From: Leptolyngbya sp. PLA1
GTDB taxonomy: Bacteria > Planctomycetota > Phycisphaerae > Phycisphaerales > UBA1924
Length of the DNA stretch: 53,106 nt
Assembly: GCA_021405315.1 (NCBI GenBank)
Contig: QWIH01000024.1
Span: 1 to 53,106 of the forward strand
Reading direction: 5' to 3'
Position 1 is the stretch's first letter. Each line of letters opens with the position of its first letter. Both the position numbers and the translations under genes were made by a program. A model generated the notes under the pieces. That model saw only the letters and a program-made list of their open reading frames with translations, was not told the origin of the DNA and searched no databases. Positions 44,678 through 52,806 of the stretch are shown here, one piece after another.

Positions 44678-47076
44678 GAGGCGGTACCCCCGCGTCGGCT
44701 CCGTCCAGCGCGTCCAGAATTCGCGCCGCGGGCGCGCGGGGACTCACCGTCCACCGATGGCGCATCGTGGCGACCGCGCCGCGGCGTCGCGGCAAATCGG
44801 GATGCGTGCTCGCGGAGGAACCCTTCGTACAGCTCGATGGCGGTCTCGCCTTTGGGAATCTCTGCCGGAACGCGGTCGTTGGGATAGAGCTCGTTCGCGT
44901 CGGGTTCGCCCGTGGCAGTGATGCCCACGCGCTGGGCGTCGTACATGAAGATCGGATAGTCGAACCGCTCTCGGAGCAAACGCCGGCGCTCCTCGGTAAT
45001 CTGCTGCTCCATCTTTGTGAGGTAGGCCTTCCGCTCCCGCTCGGCATCCTTGCGGGCGGCGGCGTCCTTGGCCTCCTTCGCAGCAGCGATTCGGGAATCG
45101 AACTCCGCGACCTTGCTATCCATCTCTGGCTTGTGCTTGGCCCGGACCTCGGCCTCGGCCTCCCGGTCGGTTTTGTCGAACCGGCTCTGCTCCTCGCGCG
45201 AGAACCGTTGCCAGAAGAGCAGCGACGCCTTCACGGTTGCGCCAGTGGAAACAAAGGTCTCTTCGGGAAGGCTGACGATGGCCCGGACGTAACCGCGGTT
45301 TTCACAGAACTCGCGGACGTACTGGAGCGAAGGGTTGTTCAGGATTCCATCGGGAAGAACAATGCCCAGTCGGCCCCCGGGTTTGAGCAGGTCGATGCAC
45401 CGCTCGATAAAGAGGATTTCTGTCTTGATCTTGCCGAGGTGCTTGATCTCGCGGTCTGAGCGCTCGCCATTCTCTGCGGGCTGGCCGAACGGGAGTTGGA
45501 AAAGCGAGGCTATGGGCTTGTTGACGGCGGCCTTGGCGCGCTGCTGGGCCTCGACGTAGAGATCGCCGAAGATCTCTTTGTACCGCCGGAAAGCCTCCGG
45601 AGACACCTCGACGTCCTGGTGCTGGACCTTGTCGGAGGGCTCAACGCTCGCGCCGAACGGTGGGTTGGTGAGGATTACGTCGAAGCGGCTCTCAAAGATG
45701 CCGTTGACGTTGAGGAATCCGTTGTGGTGATGCACGCCGCCGTGGCCGTCGCCATGCATGATCATGTTCATCTTGCTCGTCCGGGCCATCCGGTCATTGG
45801 CATCCGTGCCGTAGATGCGACGGTTGGCCAAGTCCCACAGACGCGAGCCATCGACGCGCTGGTCGAGGTCGCGTTGGATCTGCTCCCACTTGGCGCGGAG
45901 GATCTTGGCTCTTTCGGCTTCGGGCTTCCGTTGCTTCTCGACGGCCTCCTTGAGGGTGCGGTAATCCTCGTCGGCACTGGCCATGATCTGCTGACGCACG
46001 ATCTCGAAGAACCGAATGAGGAAGCCGCCTGAACCGCTGGCGGGGTCGCAGATGACGTCGCCCTCCTTGGGCTGGATCATCCGGATCATGTACTCCACCA
46101 CGCTGCGCGGCGTGAAGAACTGGCCGATCTCGCCTCGGAACGTCTTCCCGAGAAACCGCTCGAACGCGATGCCCTTGATGTCTTCGCTGGTGTCGGAAAG
46201 GTTGTACCGCTCAAGCCGGCGAACGATCTCCTTGCCGGTGGCGGGCTTGAGGTTGATCCGCTCGTCCTTCTCGAAGAGGTCATCGGTGCGGTAGTACTTC
46301 TTGGTCTCGTCGAAGAGCTGGTTGAGCGGGTCGTCGCCGAGGAGTTCATCGAGGTACTCCACGGTGAAGAGGTTCTTCCGGCGACGCTTTTCCTTCAGTT
46401 CACGTTCGACCCATGTCTTGACGAAGAGGATCTTGGCGATCTCGTCGAAAGCGGCCGCGGGATCGAGGTGATCGCGGTTGCGGATGACGTTGTGGCACTC
46501 GTGCAGCAGTGCGGCAAACTCGTCTTCACGGAAGGTCTTGAGCTGCGCGAGCAGCTCGTCGATCTCCCGCTGTGTGGCACCGGCGTGCGGGATGTTGGCG
46601 ATCTCCTCGATCGTGCCGGGCATCCGCCCCTTCATGACGCGCCAGAACTTTGTTTCTCGGGAGTTGTGGGTGACGAAGAACTTCGCATCCGCGAGTCGTG
46701 CGTAGTGGTCGCCCTGTTCGTAATCTCGGTCGCGGATCGTCACGTTGTCCGCTTTGCACTCGACGACGATGAGCGGACTCTTGTTCTTCTCCTTGTCCTC
46801 TGCGGTCACCCAAATGGCGAAGTCCGCTCGTGCCTGGGCTGCACCGCGACCGACGACAGACAACTCCTCGTCGATCTGTTCGATCGCGTAGCCGTACTCG
46901 TTGACCAGGACGGTCAGAAACTGTTGACGAACTGCCTCCTCGGGTGTCTCGATAAGCCATTTCTTGCGGACATGGCTCCAAATCTTGCCGCTCTCGCGCC
47001 GGACCTCCATCGTGCCCGAGGCTACGCCTTTGGAGGTGCTGTCACGGGAAACCTGTCTCATGCGCGTCTTGCTCAT
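44674..47076 (-). CDS. hsdM: Type I N6-adenine methyltransferase with N-terminal PD-(D/E)xK nuclease-like domain
   Basis: An 800-residue HsdM. Residues about 44-150 form an HsdR_N-like domain: PEEAVRQQFLTVLVNEYGYA, RADFAIWV (Asp85), IVVECKADN (Glu106, Lys108) and QGDHY (QxxxY, 121-125), the pattern of active type I restriction nucleases. The methyltransferase core follows with motif I DPASGSGGF (344-352) and motif IV NPPFG (471-475). The C-terminal third is rich in coiled-coil-like Lys/Glu/Ala segments. HsdM with HsdS should methylate adenine. No HsdR motor subunit is encoded nearby, so the nuclease domain here may supply the cleavage. A restriction, rather than purely protective, role is inferred. 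Confidence 0.92.
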   Translation of the reverse strand: MSKTRMRQVSRDSTSKGVASGTMEVRRESGKIWSHVRKKWLIETPEEAVRQQFLTVLVNEYGYAIEQIDEELSVVGRGAAQARADFAIWVTAEDKEKNKSPLIVVECKADNVTIRDRDYEQGDHYARLADAKFFVTHNSRETKFWRVMKGRMPGTIEEIANIPHAGATQREIDELLAQLKTFREDEFAALLHECHNVIRNRDHLDPAAAFDEIAKILFVKTWVERELKEKRRRKNLFTVEYLDELLGDDPLNQLFDETKKYYRTDDLFEKDERINLKPATGKEIVRRLERYNLSDTSEDIKGIAFERFLGKTFRGEIGQFFTPRSVVEYMIRMIQPKEGDVICDPASGSGGFLIRFFEIVRQQIMASADEDYRTLKEAVEKQRKPEAERAKILRAKWEQIQRDLDQRVDGSRLWDLANRRIYGTDANDRMARTSKMNMIMHGDGHGGVHHHNGFLNVNGIFESRFDVILTNPPFGASVEPSDKVQHQDVEVSPEAFRRYKEIFGDLYVEAQQRAKAAVNKPIASLFQLPFGQPAENGERSDREIKHLGKIKTEILFIERCIDLLKPGGRLGIVLPDGILNNPSLQYVREFCENRGYVRAIVSLPEETFVSTGATVKASLLFWQRFSREEQSRFDKTDREAEAEVRAKHKPEMDSKVAEFDSRIAAAKEAKDAAARKDAERERKAYLTKMEQQITEERRRLLRERFDYPIFMYDAQRVGITATGEPDANELYPNDRVPAEIPKGETAIELYEGFLREHASRFAATPRRGRHDAPSVDGESPRARGANSGRAGRSRRGGTAS

Positions 47077-47100
47077 AGCGTGTGCTTTGATTCGGAGGAC

Positions 47101-47322
47101 TCAGCGGCCTCGCCGTGTCGTCGTGCGGTGCTGAAGCCAGTCATCAATGGCGTCTTTGTGAAACCTCCAGTGCTTGCCGACCTTGACGCCGGGCACCTTG
47201 CCTTCCTGGACGAGCTTGTAGAGCGACGACTTGGAGAGCTGGATGTACGCTGCGAGGTCATCGATGGTCATGACCGCGGGCGGGGTTGGAGGCGGCTTGC
47301 TGGGGGACCGTGCTCGGGGCAT
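47101..47322 (-). CDS. Excisionase-family helix-turn-helix protein
   Basis: A 73-residue DNA-binding protein of the MerR-like/Xis (HTH_17) type: VMTIDDLAAYIQLSKSSLYKLVQEGKVPGVKVGKHWRFHKDAIDDWL. An N-terminal proline/arginine-rich tail precedes it. The start at 47322 gives MPRARSPSK; open upstream sequence is probably leader. It is the first gene of the leftward restriction-type operon, 24 bases before hsdM. This placement is typical of small regulators or control proteins of type I systems. The promoter lies in the 47323-47457 divergent gap, but I could not place convincing elements. Confidence 0.88.
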   Translation of the reverse strand: MPRARSPSKPPPTPPAVMTIDDLAAYIQLSKSSLYKLVQEGKVPGVKVGKHWRFHKDAIDDWLQHRTTTRRGR

Positions 47323-47457
47323 GTCGCGGATGGTATCAGTTCCTGGTGGTTGATGCTCAGCGGTGGATAAAGGGCACCAGCCCGCAGGACGAGTTGTCGC
47401 TTGCCCGGCGCGACCAAACCGCTTGGTTAGCAGAGGGGTATTGGCGAGGGCCACCCC

Positions 47458-47733
47458 ATGACAAACCAGCGAATCGGAAACAAACGATCAGGCGATGCGG
47501 GATCTGGTGTGCGCCTGTCCGACCGAGCCGTCGAGCTAATGGCCGCGGCGACTGCCCGCCTGATAGACGCGAGCGCCCACGATTCGGGCGTCATCATCGG
47601 ACACTCCGGTTCCTCTGGGGCGGGACTTGAACTGGCAGATCATGCCGCCCTCAGTGTGCCTACGGGTGAACGCCCCCGTCCCGAACCGGAGAACCCGGGA
47701 CGATGCAGCCCGAAGGAGCCTGAAGGACGATGA
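47458..47733 (+). CDS. Small ORF at the head of the recombinase module
   Basis: A 91-residue protein of unrecognised family: charged, Ala/Gly-rich, with a helical segment VRLSDRAVELMAAATARLID and a Pro/Glu-rich tail. It is kept because it starts the rightward recombinase module and its stop overlaps the ATG of the DUF2924 gene (ATGA at 47730-47733), the same coupling seen between the next two gene pairs. It could equally be a leader peptide or non-coding. A tRNA-like patch on the other strand lies inside it at 47611-47640. Confidence 0.5.
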   Translation: MTNQRIGNKRSGDAGSGVRLSDRAVELMAAATARLIDASAHDSGVIIGHSGSSGAGLELADHAALSVPTGERPRPEPENPGRCSPKEPEGR

Positions 47734-48248
47734 AAACCGCCGCGACCAGAACCATCCAGCAACAGATCGATGAACTCCGCGACATGCCCGTGTCGCGGCT
47801 CCGCGAGCGCTACGCGGAGGTCTTTGGCGAACCGACGGCCTCCGGTAACCGCCAATGGCTCTTTCGACGGGTCGCTTGGCGCATCCAATCCCTGGCGGAG
47901 GGCGACCTTTCCGAACGGGCGCGCCGTCGGGCCGCGGAGTTGGCCCGGGACTTCGACGTCCGGGTTCGGCCGCCGGGGGAACGGGAAATCGACGACGTCC
48001 GCGCCCGCGCGCGGCTCGTGACGATCACCGGGCGGCTCGCATCGGCGGGAACCGACCGTTTACCCGCCCCCGGCACCGTTCTGCGGCGCACTTTCAAGGG
48101 CGCTGAGCACGAGGTCACGGTGCTCCCCCACGGCTTCGCGTACGAGGGGAGGACGTACCGATCCCTCTCGGCGGTGGCGACGGCGATCACTGGGTCGCAC
48201 TGGAACGGATTCCTGTTCTTCGGGCTGACCAGGAAGGGGACCGCATGA
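47730..48248 (+). CDS. DUF2924 domain protein
   Basis: A 172-residue DUF2924 protein: QQQIDELRDMPVSRLRERYAEVFGEPTASGNRQWLFRRVAWRIQSLAEGDLS, then GTVLRRTFKGAEHEVTVLPHGFAYEGRTYRSLSAVATAITGSHWNGFLFFGL. The C-terminal part resembles a small DNA-binding-like fold, but no function is established. DUF2924 genes regularly precede large serine recombinases in alphaproteobacterial and planctomycete mobile elements, as here, where the stop overlaps the recombinase start (ATGA). A directionality or accessory role in recombination is plausible. Confidence 0.9.
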   Translation: MKTAATRTIQQQIDELRDMPVSRLRERYAEVFGEPTASGNRQWLFRRVAWRIQSLAEGDLSERARRRAAELARDFDVRVRPPGEREIDDVRARARLVTITGRLASAGTDRLPAPGTVLRRTFKGAEHEVTVLPHGFAYEGRTYRSLSAVATAITGSHWNGFLFFGLTRKGTA

Positions 48249-49837
48249 GCGCTACCGCCACCAAGCGTTCCGCCGTTTCGCGCCGGGCCACCGCGAACGC
48301 CGCGTTGAGCGGTCCCCCGGGCACCCAGCCGGGCACCCGGTCCATCCGCTGCGCGATCTACACACGGAAGAGCACGGAGGAGGGGCTCGACCAGGAGTTC
48401 AATAGCCTCGATGCTCAGCGCGAGAGCGCCGTCGCGTACATCGCCAGCCAGAAGAACGAGGGGTGGTCGGGCGTGCCGGACCGCTACGACGACGGCGGTT
48501 TCACCGGCGGCAACATGGACCGGCCTGCGCTCAAGCGGCTGATGGACGACATCGAGGCGGGGAAGGTCAATTGCGTGGTGGTCTACAAGGTGGACCGGCT
48601 CAGCCGGTCGCTGATGGACTTCGCGCGACTGATGGAGCTCTTCGACCGTAAGGGCGTGTCGTTCGTCTCGGTTACGCAGCAGTTCAACACGACCCACTCG
48701 ATGGGCCGCTTGACGCTGAACATCCTCCTGTCGTTTGCGCAGTTCGAGCGGGAGATCATCTCCGAGCGCACGCGTGACAAGATTGCCTCCGCCCGCCGCA
48801 AGGGCAAGTACCAGCACGGCAAGCCCATCCTGGGGTACGACTTCGTGCCCGCGCCGGCTCCCTTCACGGGCCGACGACTCGTCGTGAACAAGGATGAGGC
48901 GGAACGGGTCCGTCGCATCTTTGAGCTGTACCTTGAAGCGCGGAGCATCCTCCGCGTTGCGGACGAGTGCAACAGCCGCGGGTGGACCACGAAGTCGTGG
49001 ACGACCACCGCTGGGCGCACGGTCGGCAACCGGGAGTTTGACAAGTCGATCATCTCGCGGTTGCTGCGGAACCCGCTGTACCTCGGGAAGGTGCCGCACA
49101 ATGGTGCGGTCTACGACGGCGAGCACGAAGCGATCGTCGACGAAGATCTCTTCCGTCGCGTCCAAGCCCAACTCAAACTCGCCGGGGAGCGCGGCGGGGC
49201 CAGCGTGAAGAACTCGACAGGTTCGCTCCTGGGCGGACTGGTTCGGTGCAGGGGCTGCGGGTGCGCAATGTCCCCGAGCAGCGCATCGAAGAAGAAGCCC
49301 GACGGGGCACGCACCCGATACCGCTACTACGTCTGCTGCAACGCAGTGAAGCGCGGGCGGCAACACTGCGCCGCTCCGTCCCTGCCCGGGCCGGCGCTCG
49401 AGGCGTTTGTTATTGAACAGGTGAAGGCCACCCTGGCCGACTCCCCGCAGATGTCGGCTGTCGTGGCCCGTGCCATCGATCTCCTCCGCGAGGCGGCCGG
49501 CGCCCGAATCGCGGAGCAGACCGGGCTCCGTGCGGTGCTCGAACGGCTCTCCGGCGAGGAGCCCACGGCCGCCACGCGCCGCGAGATCGAGCGTGTGCGG
49601 CGAACGCTCGCGGCGGTTTCCGCCCAGGTTGCGGCGGACGCCGACCGCCTCATCGATGAGGACGAGGTGGCCGGAGCGGTGGAGGCGTTCGACGGGGTCT
49701 GGAACGCGATGACGCAGGCCGAACGTGCCGAGTTCCTGCGCGTCGTGATCGCGTCTGTTGAGTACGACGGCCAGACGCAGAACGTGTCCATCACCTTCAA
49801 CCCGGAAGCGTCCGCCACGGAGACGCCAATAAGATGA
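48245..49837 (+). CDS. Large serine recombinase
   Basis: A 530-residue serine recombinase. The catalytic domain shows IYTRKSTEEG with Ser43 as nucleophile, conserved Arg in DRLSRSL (Arg118, Arg121) and the helix with FAQFEREIISERTRDKI. The recombinase domain (YDFVPAPAPF to NRILR-type region) and zinc ribbon follow: LVRCRGCGCAMSPSS and YVCCNAVKRGRQHC, supplying two CxxC-like pairs. A coiled-coil C-terminus completes it. It would catalyse integration or excision of the host element at an att site not visible here. It is translationally coupled on both sides by ATGA overlaps (48245-48248 and 49834-49837). Confidence 0.95.
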   Translation: MSATATKRSAVSRRATANAALSGPPGTQPGTRSIRCAIYTRKSTEEGLDQEFNSLDAQRESAVAYIASQKNEGWSGVPDRYDDGGFTGGNMDRPALKRLMDDIEAGKVNCVVVYKVDRLSRSLMDFARLMELFDRKGVSFVSVTQQFNTTHSMGRLTLNILLSFAQFEREIISERTRDKIASARRKGKYQHGKPILGYDFVPAPAPFTGRRLVVNKDEAERVRRIFELYLEARSILRVADECNSRGWTTKSWTTTAGRTVGNREFDKSIISRLLRNPLYLGKVPHNGAVYDGEHEAIVDEDLFRRVQAQLKLAGERGGASVKNSTGSLLGGLVRCRGCGCAMSPSSASKKKPDGARTRYRYYVCCNAVKRGRQHCAAPSLPGPALEAFVIEQVKATLADSPQMSAVVARAIDLLREAAGARIAEQTGLRAVLERLSGEEPTAATRREIERVRRTLAAVSAQVAADADRLIDEDEVAGAVEAFDGVWNAMTQAERAEFLRVVIASVEYDGQTQNVSITFNPEASATETPIR

Positions 49838-50322
49838 ACTCTGCACTAGCCAAAGCCGATCGTGCCTCTGAAGCACCAGCCATCACCACTACAGCCCGGT
49901 TCGTCGTCGCCGGCCGCGGCCGACCGGGACGGGACGCGGCCGCCGTGCCGACCGGGATGCCCGGCCGGGTGCCGCGCGTCGCGCGCTTGATGGCGCTAGC
50001 GATCCGGTTCGACACCCTCATCCAGACGGGTGCGATTTCTACTCAGACGGAGTTGGCTGCCGCCGGTCACGTCACTCGCGCCCGCGTGACGCAGATCATG
50101 AACCTCCTGTACCTCGCGCCCGACATACAGGAAACGGTGTTGCACCTACCGCTCGTAGCTAACGGTCGCGACCCGATTACCGAGCATGATTTGCGCGAAG
50201 TCACGTCACGGGTCGAGTGGAAGGCCCAGCGCCAACTGTGGCAATCACTGCTCGGCAAACCCTGTCGAACCAGCGCGGTGGACCTAACTGAAGTCCCGCA
50301 GGGGCCTGGGCTTAGGCACTGA
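49834..50322 (+). CDS. HTH protein downstream of the recombinase
   Basis: A 162-residue protein. The middle part (residues about 65-105: STQTELAAAGHVTRARVTQIMNLLYLAPDIQETVLHLP) is a helix-turn-helix resembling the DNA-binding segment of KorB/ParB-type proteins. The N-terminal third is Ala/Pro-rich and likely disordered. It begins in the recombinase stop (ATGA). Comparable small HTH proteins sit in this position in other DUF2924-recombinase modules, so it is probably a regulator or recombination accessory factor. Confidence 0.82.
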   Translation: MNSALAKADRASEAPAITTTARFVVAGRGRPGRDAAAVPTGMPGRVPRVARLMALAIRFDTLIQTGAISTQTELAAAGHVTRARVTQIMNLLYLAPDIQETVLHLPLVANGRDPITEHDLREVTSRVEWKAQRQLWQSLLGKPCRTSAVDLTEVPQGPGLRH

Positions 50323-50350
50323 TCCAATGTCCTGTTGGTTGGCTGTCGGC

Positions 50351-50380
50351 TCGACTCCGGAAGCGCCCTAACGATACACT
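50351..50380 (+). promoter_or_regulatory. Putative promoter of the right-end gene cluster
   Basis: TCGACT (50351-50356) and TACACT (50375-50380) are 18 bases apart, both 4 of 6 or better to consensus. A perfect 8-bp hairpin with a GGAG loop (50418-50437) lies between this and the ATG at 50464. Confidence 0.35.
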
Positions 50381-50463
50381 ATTGCCCGAATACTCCCGCC
50401 AGGCGTACTCGGCGGGGCTCGCGGCGGAGGCCGCGAGATTCTCGCGTCTGGCCGGAGATTCGG

Positions 50464-51654
50464 ATGCCCAAGAGTCTGCGCGCAGGTCGGTGGGTAAACC
50501 CGGGGTCCCTCAACAGCATCGACCCCAAACTTCAGGTTCGGTTCTTCCAGCATTACCGCAAGGAACTCGAACCGCACGGCGTGTTCATCGGCGACGGCAT
50601 CGACGACGCCGCGGTACGCCGCGTTATGTGTGGCGAGGTTTCCGGCCTGTCGGCGGAGTTGGTGGACCGAATCGGCGTCATCGATGAGATGTCGACCGGC
50701 GGCAACCACCAACTGCTTCTTGACGAGGCGAAGCGACTGGGTCTTGATATCGCCCCAACCCCCAGCACCGCCGACCTCGTCGTCCTTCTGCTGCTGGATG
50801 GCACCGAATCACTCGAACGCATTTACGCCGAGCGCCTGCCCATCGCGCGTCGCCTCTTCCGCAGTCACTTTGCGCTGACGGCGGACCCGCCGATGATCTC
50901 CGGCGTTGCCGACCATGTCCTCAAGGGGTACGAGGACGGGCTGGAGAAGGACTTTGTCGGGCGCCGGCGCGGGTCGGGCGTGCGCGTGTTCCATTTCCCA
51001 ACGCCGGCGGGATTCCGGCAGATGATCCGTCGCGCCGACGTGGCCCACCGCGACGTATCTGTCGATCCTTGGACCGGCGGCCGCCAGCACATCATTTTCC
51101 ACCCGGAGCGGTTTGATGTGCTGATCTACGAGCACGGCCAGGGCGAGATGCAGGTCAACGCCAAGCACGACGCCGATGTCCGTGCATACCTCGAGCACGT
51201 CGGCCACCATCTTTTCAACCAGTCGCAGCTGTTCCTGGCCGAGGGCCTGCCTGCGAAGTACACACTCAAGCCCATCCTGGAGAAGGGGCAGGCGTGCCTG
51301 CGCTGCGATGATGTGCCGGAACTCGAAGCGGTCTGGCTCCGCGGGCTGGACTGGGCTCATCCCAAGGCGGTTGATCTCGTCGAGCGACCTCGCTCCAAGA
51401 GCGATCTGTTCCGGGCCATGACCGACGCAGGACGCGGCATCCCGCGCGGCATCAAGCTCATGAGCGCGACCTTCAACGTCGTCTTCAGGACCGGCCGGGA
51501 GGGGCAGCTCCGGATCGTGCTGCCGAACAACGCCGTGTATTCCCGAGAGAGCGACAGCGAAGTGATCCTTCGCTGGCTCGGGTTGCGCGGATTCCTCCAG
51601 GACCGTGGGAAGGCGACCGATGGGCTCACTCGCGCACTTGTGGCAGCGTCTTGA
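50464..51654 (+). CDS. Unrecognised protein, first of the right-end cluster
   Basis: A 396-residue protein of no family I recognise. The start at 50464 is preceded by GGAG at a normal distance and gives the clean N-terminus MPKSLRAGRWVNPGSLNSID. Visible segments include a possible helical N-terminal region (GVFIGDGIDDAAVRRVMCG), FDVLIYEHGQGEMQVNAKHDADVRAYLEHVG (beta-rich with acidic residues) and CLRCDD. There is no signal peptide, membrane helix or known catalytic motif; the pattern of acidic residues in IYEHGQGEMQVNAK is suggestive of a nuclease-like core but is not convincing. Its end overlaps the next gene by 35 bases, so the two are co-expressed. Confidence 0.75.
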   Translation: MPKSLRAGRWVNPGSLNSIDPKLQVRFFQHYRKELEPHGVFIGDGIDDAAVRRVMCGEVSGLSAELVDRIGVIDEMSTGGNHQLLLDEAKRLGLDIAPTPSTADLVVLLLLDGTESLERIYAERLPIARRLFRSHFALTADPPMISGVADHVLKGYEDGLEKDFVGRRRGSGVRVFHFPTPAGFRQMIRRADVAHRDVSVDPWTGGRQHIIFHPERFDVLIYEHGQGEMQVNAKHDADVRAYLEHVGHHLFNQSQLFLAEGLPAKYTLKPILEKGQACLRCDDVPELEAVWLRGLDWAHPKAVDLVERPRSKSDLFRAMTDAGRGIPRGIKLMSATFNVVFRTGREGQLRIVLPNNAVYSRESDSEVILRWLGLRGFLQDRGKATDGLTRALVAAS

Positions 51655-52615
51655 GACTGCGCCTGCGGACGCCGCGCCGCGGCAGGAGTGGCGGGCCATC
51701 TGCGGGGACGATTTCGCCTGCGTCGAGGGCCTGCTCGAGGCCAATGGCCGCCGCGCTTCGGTAGTCGCGTCGCCCCTCCCGAATGCGCCGGACATGCGGG
51801 TGGTCGTGCATAGGAATGGGACGGTGGTGGCGGTGTGCGATGAGGGAGCAACGCCCCGGCGGGAGCTCGCGCCCGAGGACTACACGCTTCTGCACATTTC
51901 CCCCAGGCGACTGCGGCCCGCAATCGCCAACGCCCTCGGCCTGGAAACTTCCACAACGCCCATCAACGGCCCTCCGGGTGGCTTCCGCTTGGGTACGTGG
52001 GGCGTGCCGGGATCGGACCGTTTCCCGGTCACGTTCGTGGCCCAGCCGGATACTACGGCGCTGGCGCTCACGATCAGATCGGTTGTGTCGTCCAGCGATA
52101 TGGGCATGATCATCGTGACGCCAACGGCGCAGGGCTGGTCTGACGAGCTCCGTGAATGGGTCGAGGCCCGGAAGGGTGTGCTCGTGCCCGCGGAAGATGT
52201 GCTTGACGCAAGCGGCTCCGGCCTGATCGCGTCGGATCTCTGGCAAGGTTTCATCGACCGTTTCGCGCGGCGCAACGGGATCGATCTGGCCTCTCCCCGT
52301 CGCTCCAAGGCCAAACGCAAGAAACGGGCGGATCGCCTGGGAGCGATCAACGCAGTCGAGACGGCGCTAACGCAGATGGCCCGGGATCGCGTGGCGCTCA
52401 TTCGCTCACGACTCAGGGATGAGCAGGGCATGCCCGCCAGCTTGCCGCGCGTGACAAAGTCCGCGATTGCGACGGCGGCCAGGGTCAAACCGCATGTCAT
52501 TACCCGGGTTTTCAACGACTCGAGCGCCGACGGCGTCCGCACTCTCTTCACGCTCGTGAACGATCCCCAGGCTCTGTGGGATTCCGGGTTCGGTCGCGTC
52601 CGGCTGGGCCGCTGA
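51620..52615 (+). CDS. Unrecognised protein, second of the right-end cluster
   Basis: A 331-residue protein of unknown family. The ATG at 51620 is preferred (GGAAGG 7 bases upstream); it lies inside the preceding gene. Residues about 125-195 look like an alternating alpha/beta unit (DRFPVTFVAQPDTTALALTIRSVVSSSDMGMIIVTPT). Then comes a basic patch (RRSKAKRKKRADR) and a helical C-terminus with a possible helix-turn-helix (RVTKSAIATAARVKPHVITRVFND), pointing to DNA binding. It is probably a functional partner of the preceding protein. Confidence 0.72.
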   Translation: MGSLAHLWQRLETAPADAAPRQEWRAICGDDFACVEGLLEANGRRASVVASPLPNAPDMRVVVHRNGTVVAVCDEGATPRRELAPEDYTLLHISPRRLRPAIANALGLETSTTPINGPPGGFRLGTWGVPGSDRFPVTFVAQPDTTALALTIRSVVSSSDMGMIIVTPTAQGWSDELREWVEARKGVLVPAEDVLDASGSGLIASDLWQGFIDRFARRNGIDLASPRRSKAKRKKRADRLGAINAVETALTQMARDRVALIRSRLRDEQGMPASLPRVTKSAIATAARVKPHVITRVFNDSSADGVRTLFTLVNDPQALWDSGFGRVRLGR

Positions 52616-52750
52616 CGCACTCCACTTCTTGCACTTTGCGCTGATTGCTGTAAGTGCAAATCGCACGGCGGTTGTCATTTGGTCCCGTGTTTTCAGGCCT
52701 CCGGTGATGACGGTCAAGTTTTCTGCGCGCTGATCTGCAAGCCCCACCGG

Positions 52751-52792
52751 CTGGTGAACACGCCGCGACGTGCGGCGCGAACCACTCACCAG
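52751..52792. repeat. Nested inverted repeat upstream of the sigma-like gene
   Basis: Outer arms CTGGTGA (52751-52757) and TCACCAG (52786-52792) enclose inner arms CGCCGC (52761-52766) and GCGGCG (52772-52777) around GACGT. It ends 14 bases before the ATG at 52807, so it could be an operator or an mRNA hairpin near the ribosome site. The other parts of the 52616-52806 gap show nothing I can name. Confidence 0.6.
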
Positions 52793-52806
52793 CACGGAAG
52801 CCATCC

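Noticed and set aside
47810..49876. A 688-codon reverse frame opposite the recombinase
   Set aside because: It is a shadow of the DUF2924 and recombinase genes, with His/Arg-rich low-complexity translation and no start signal.
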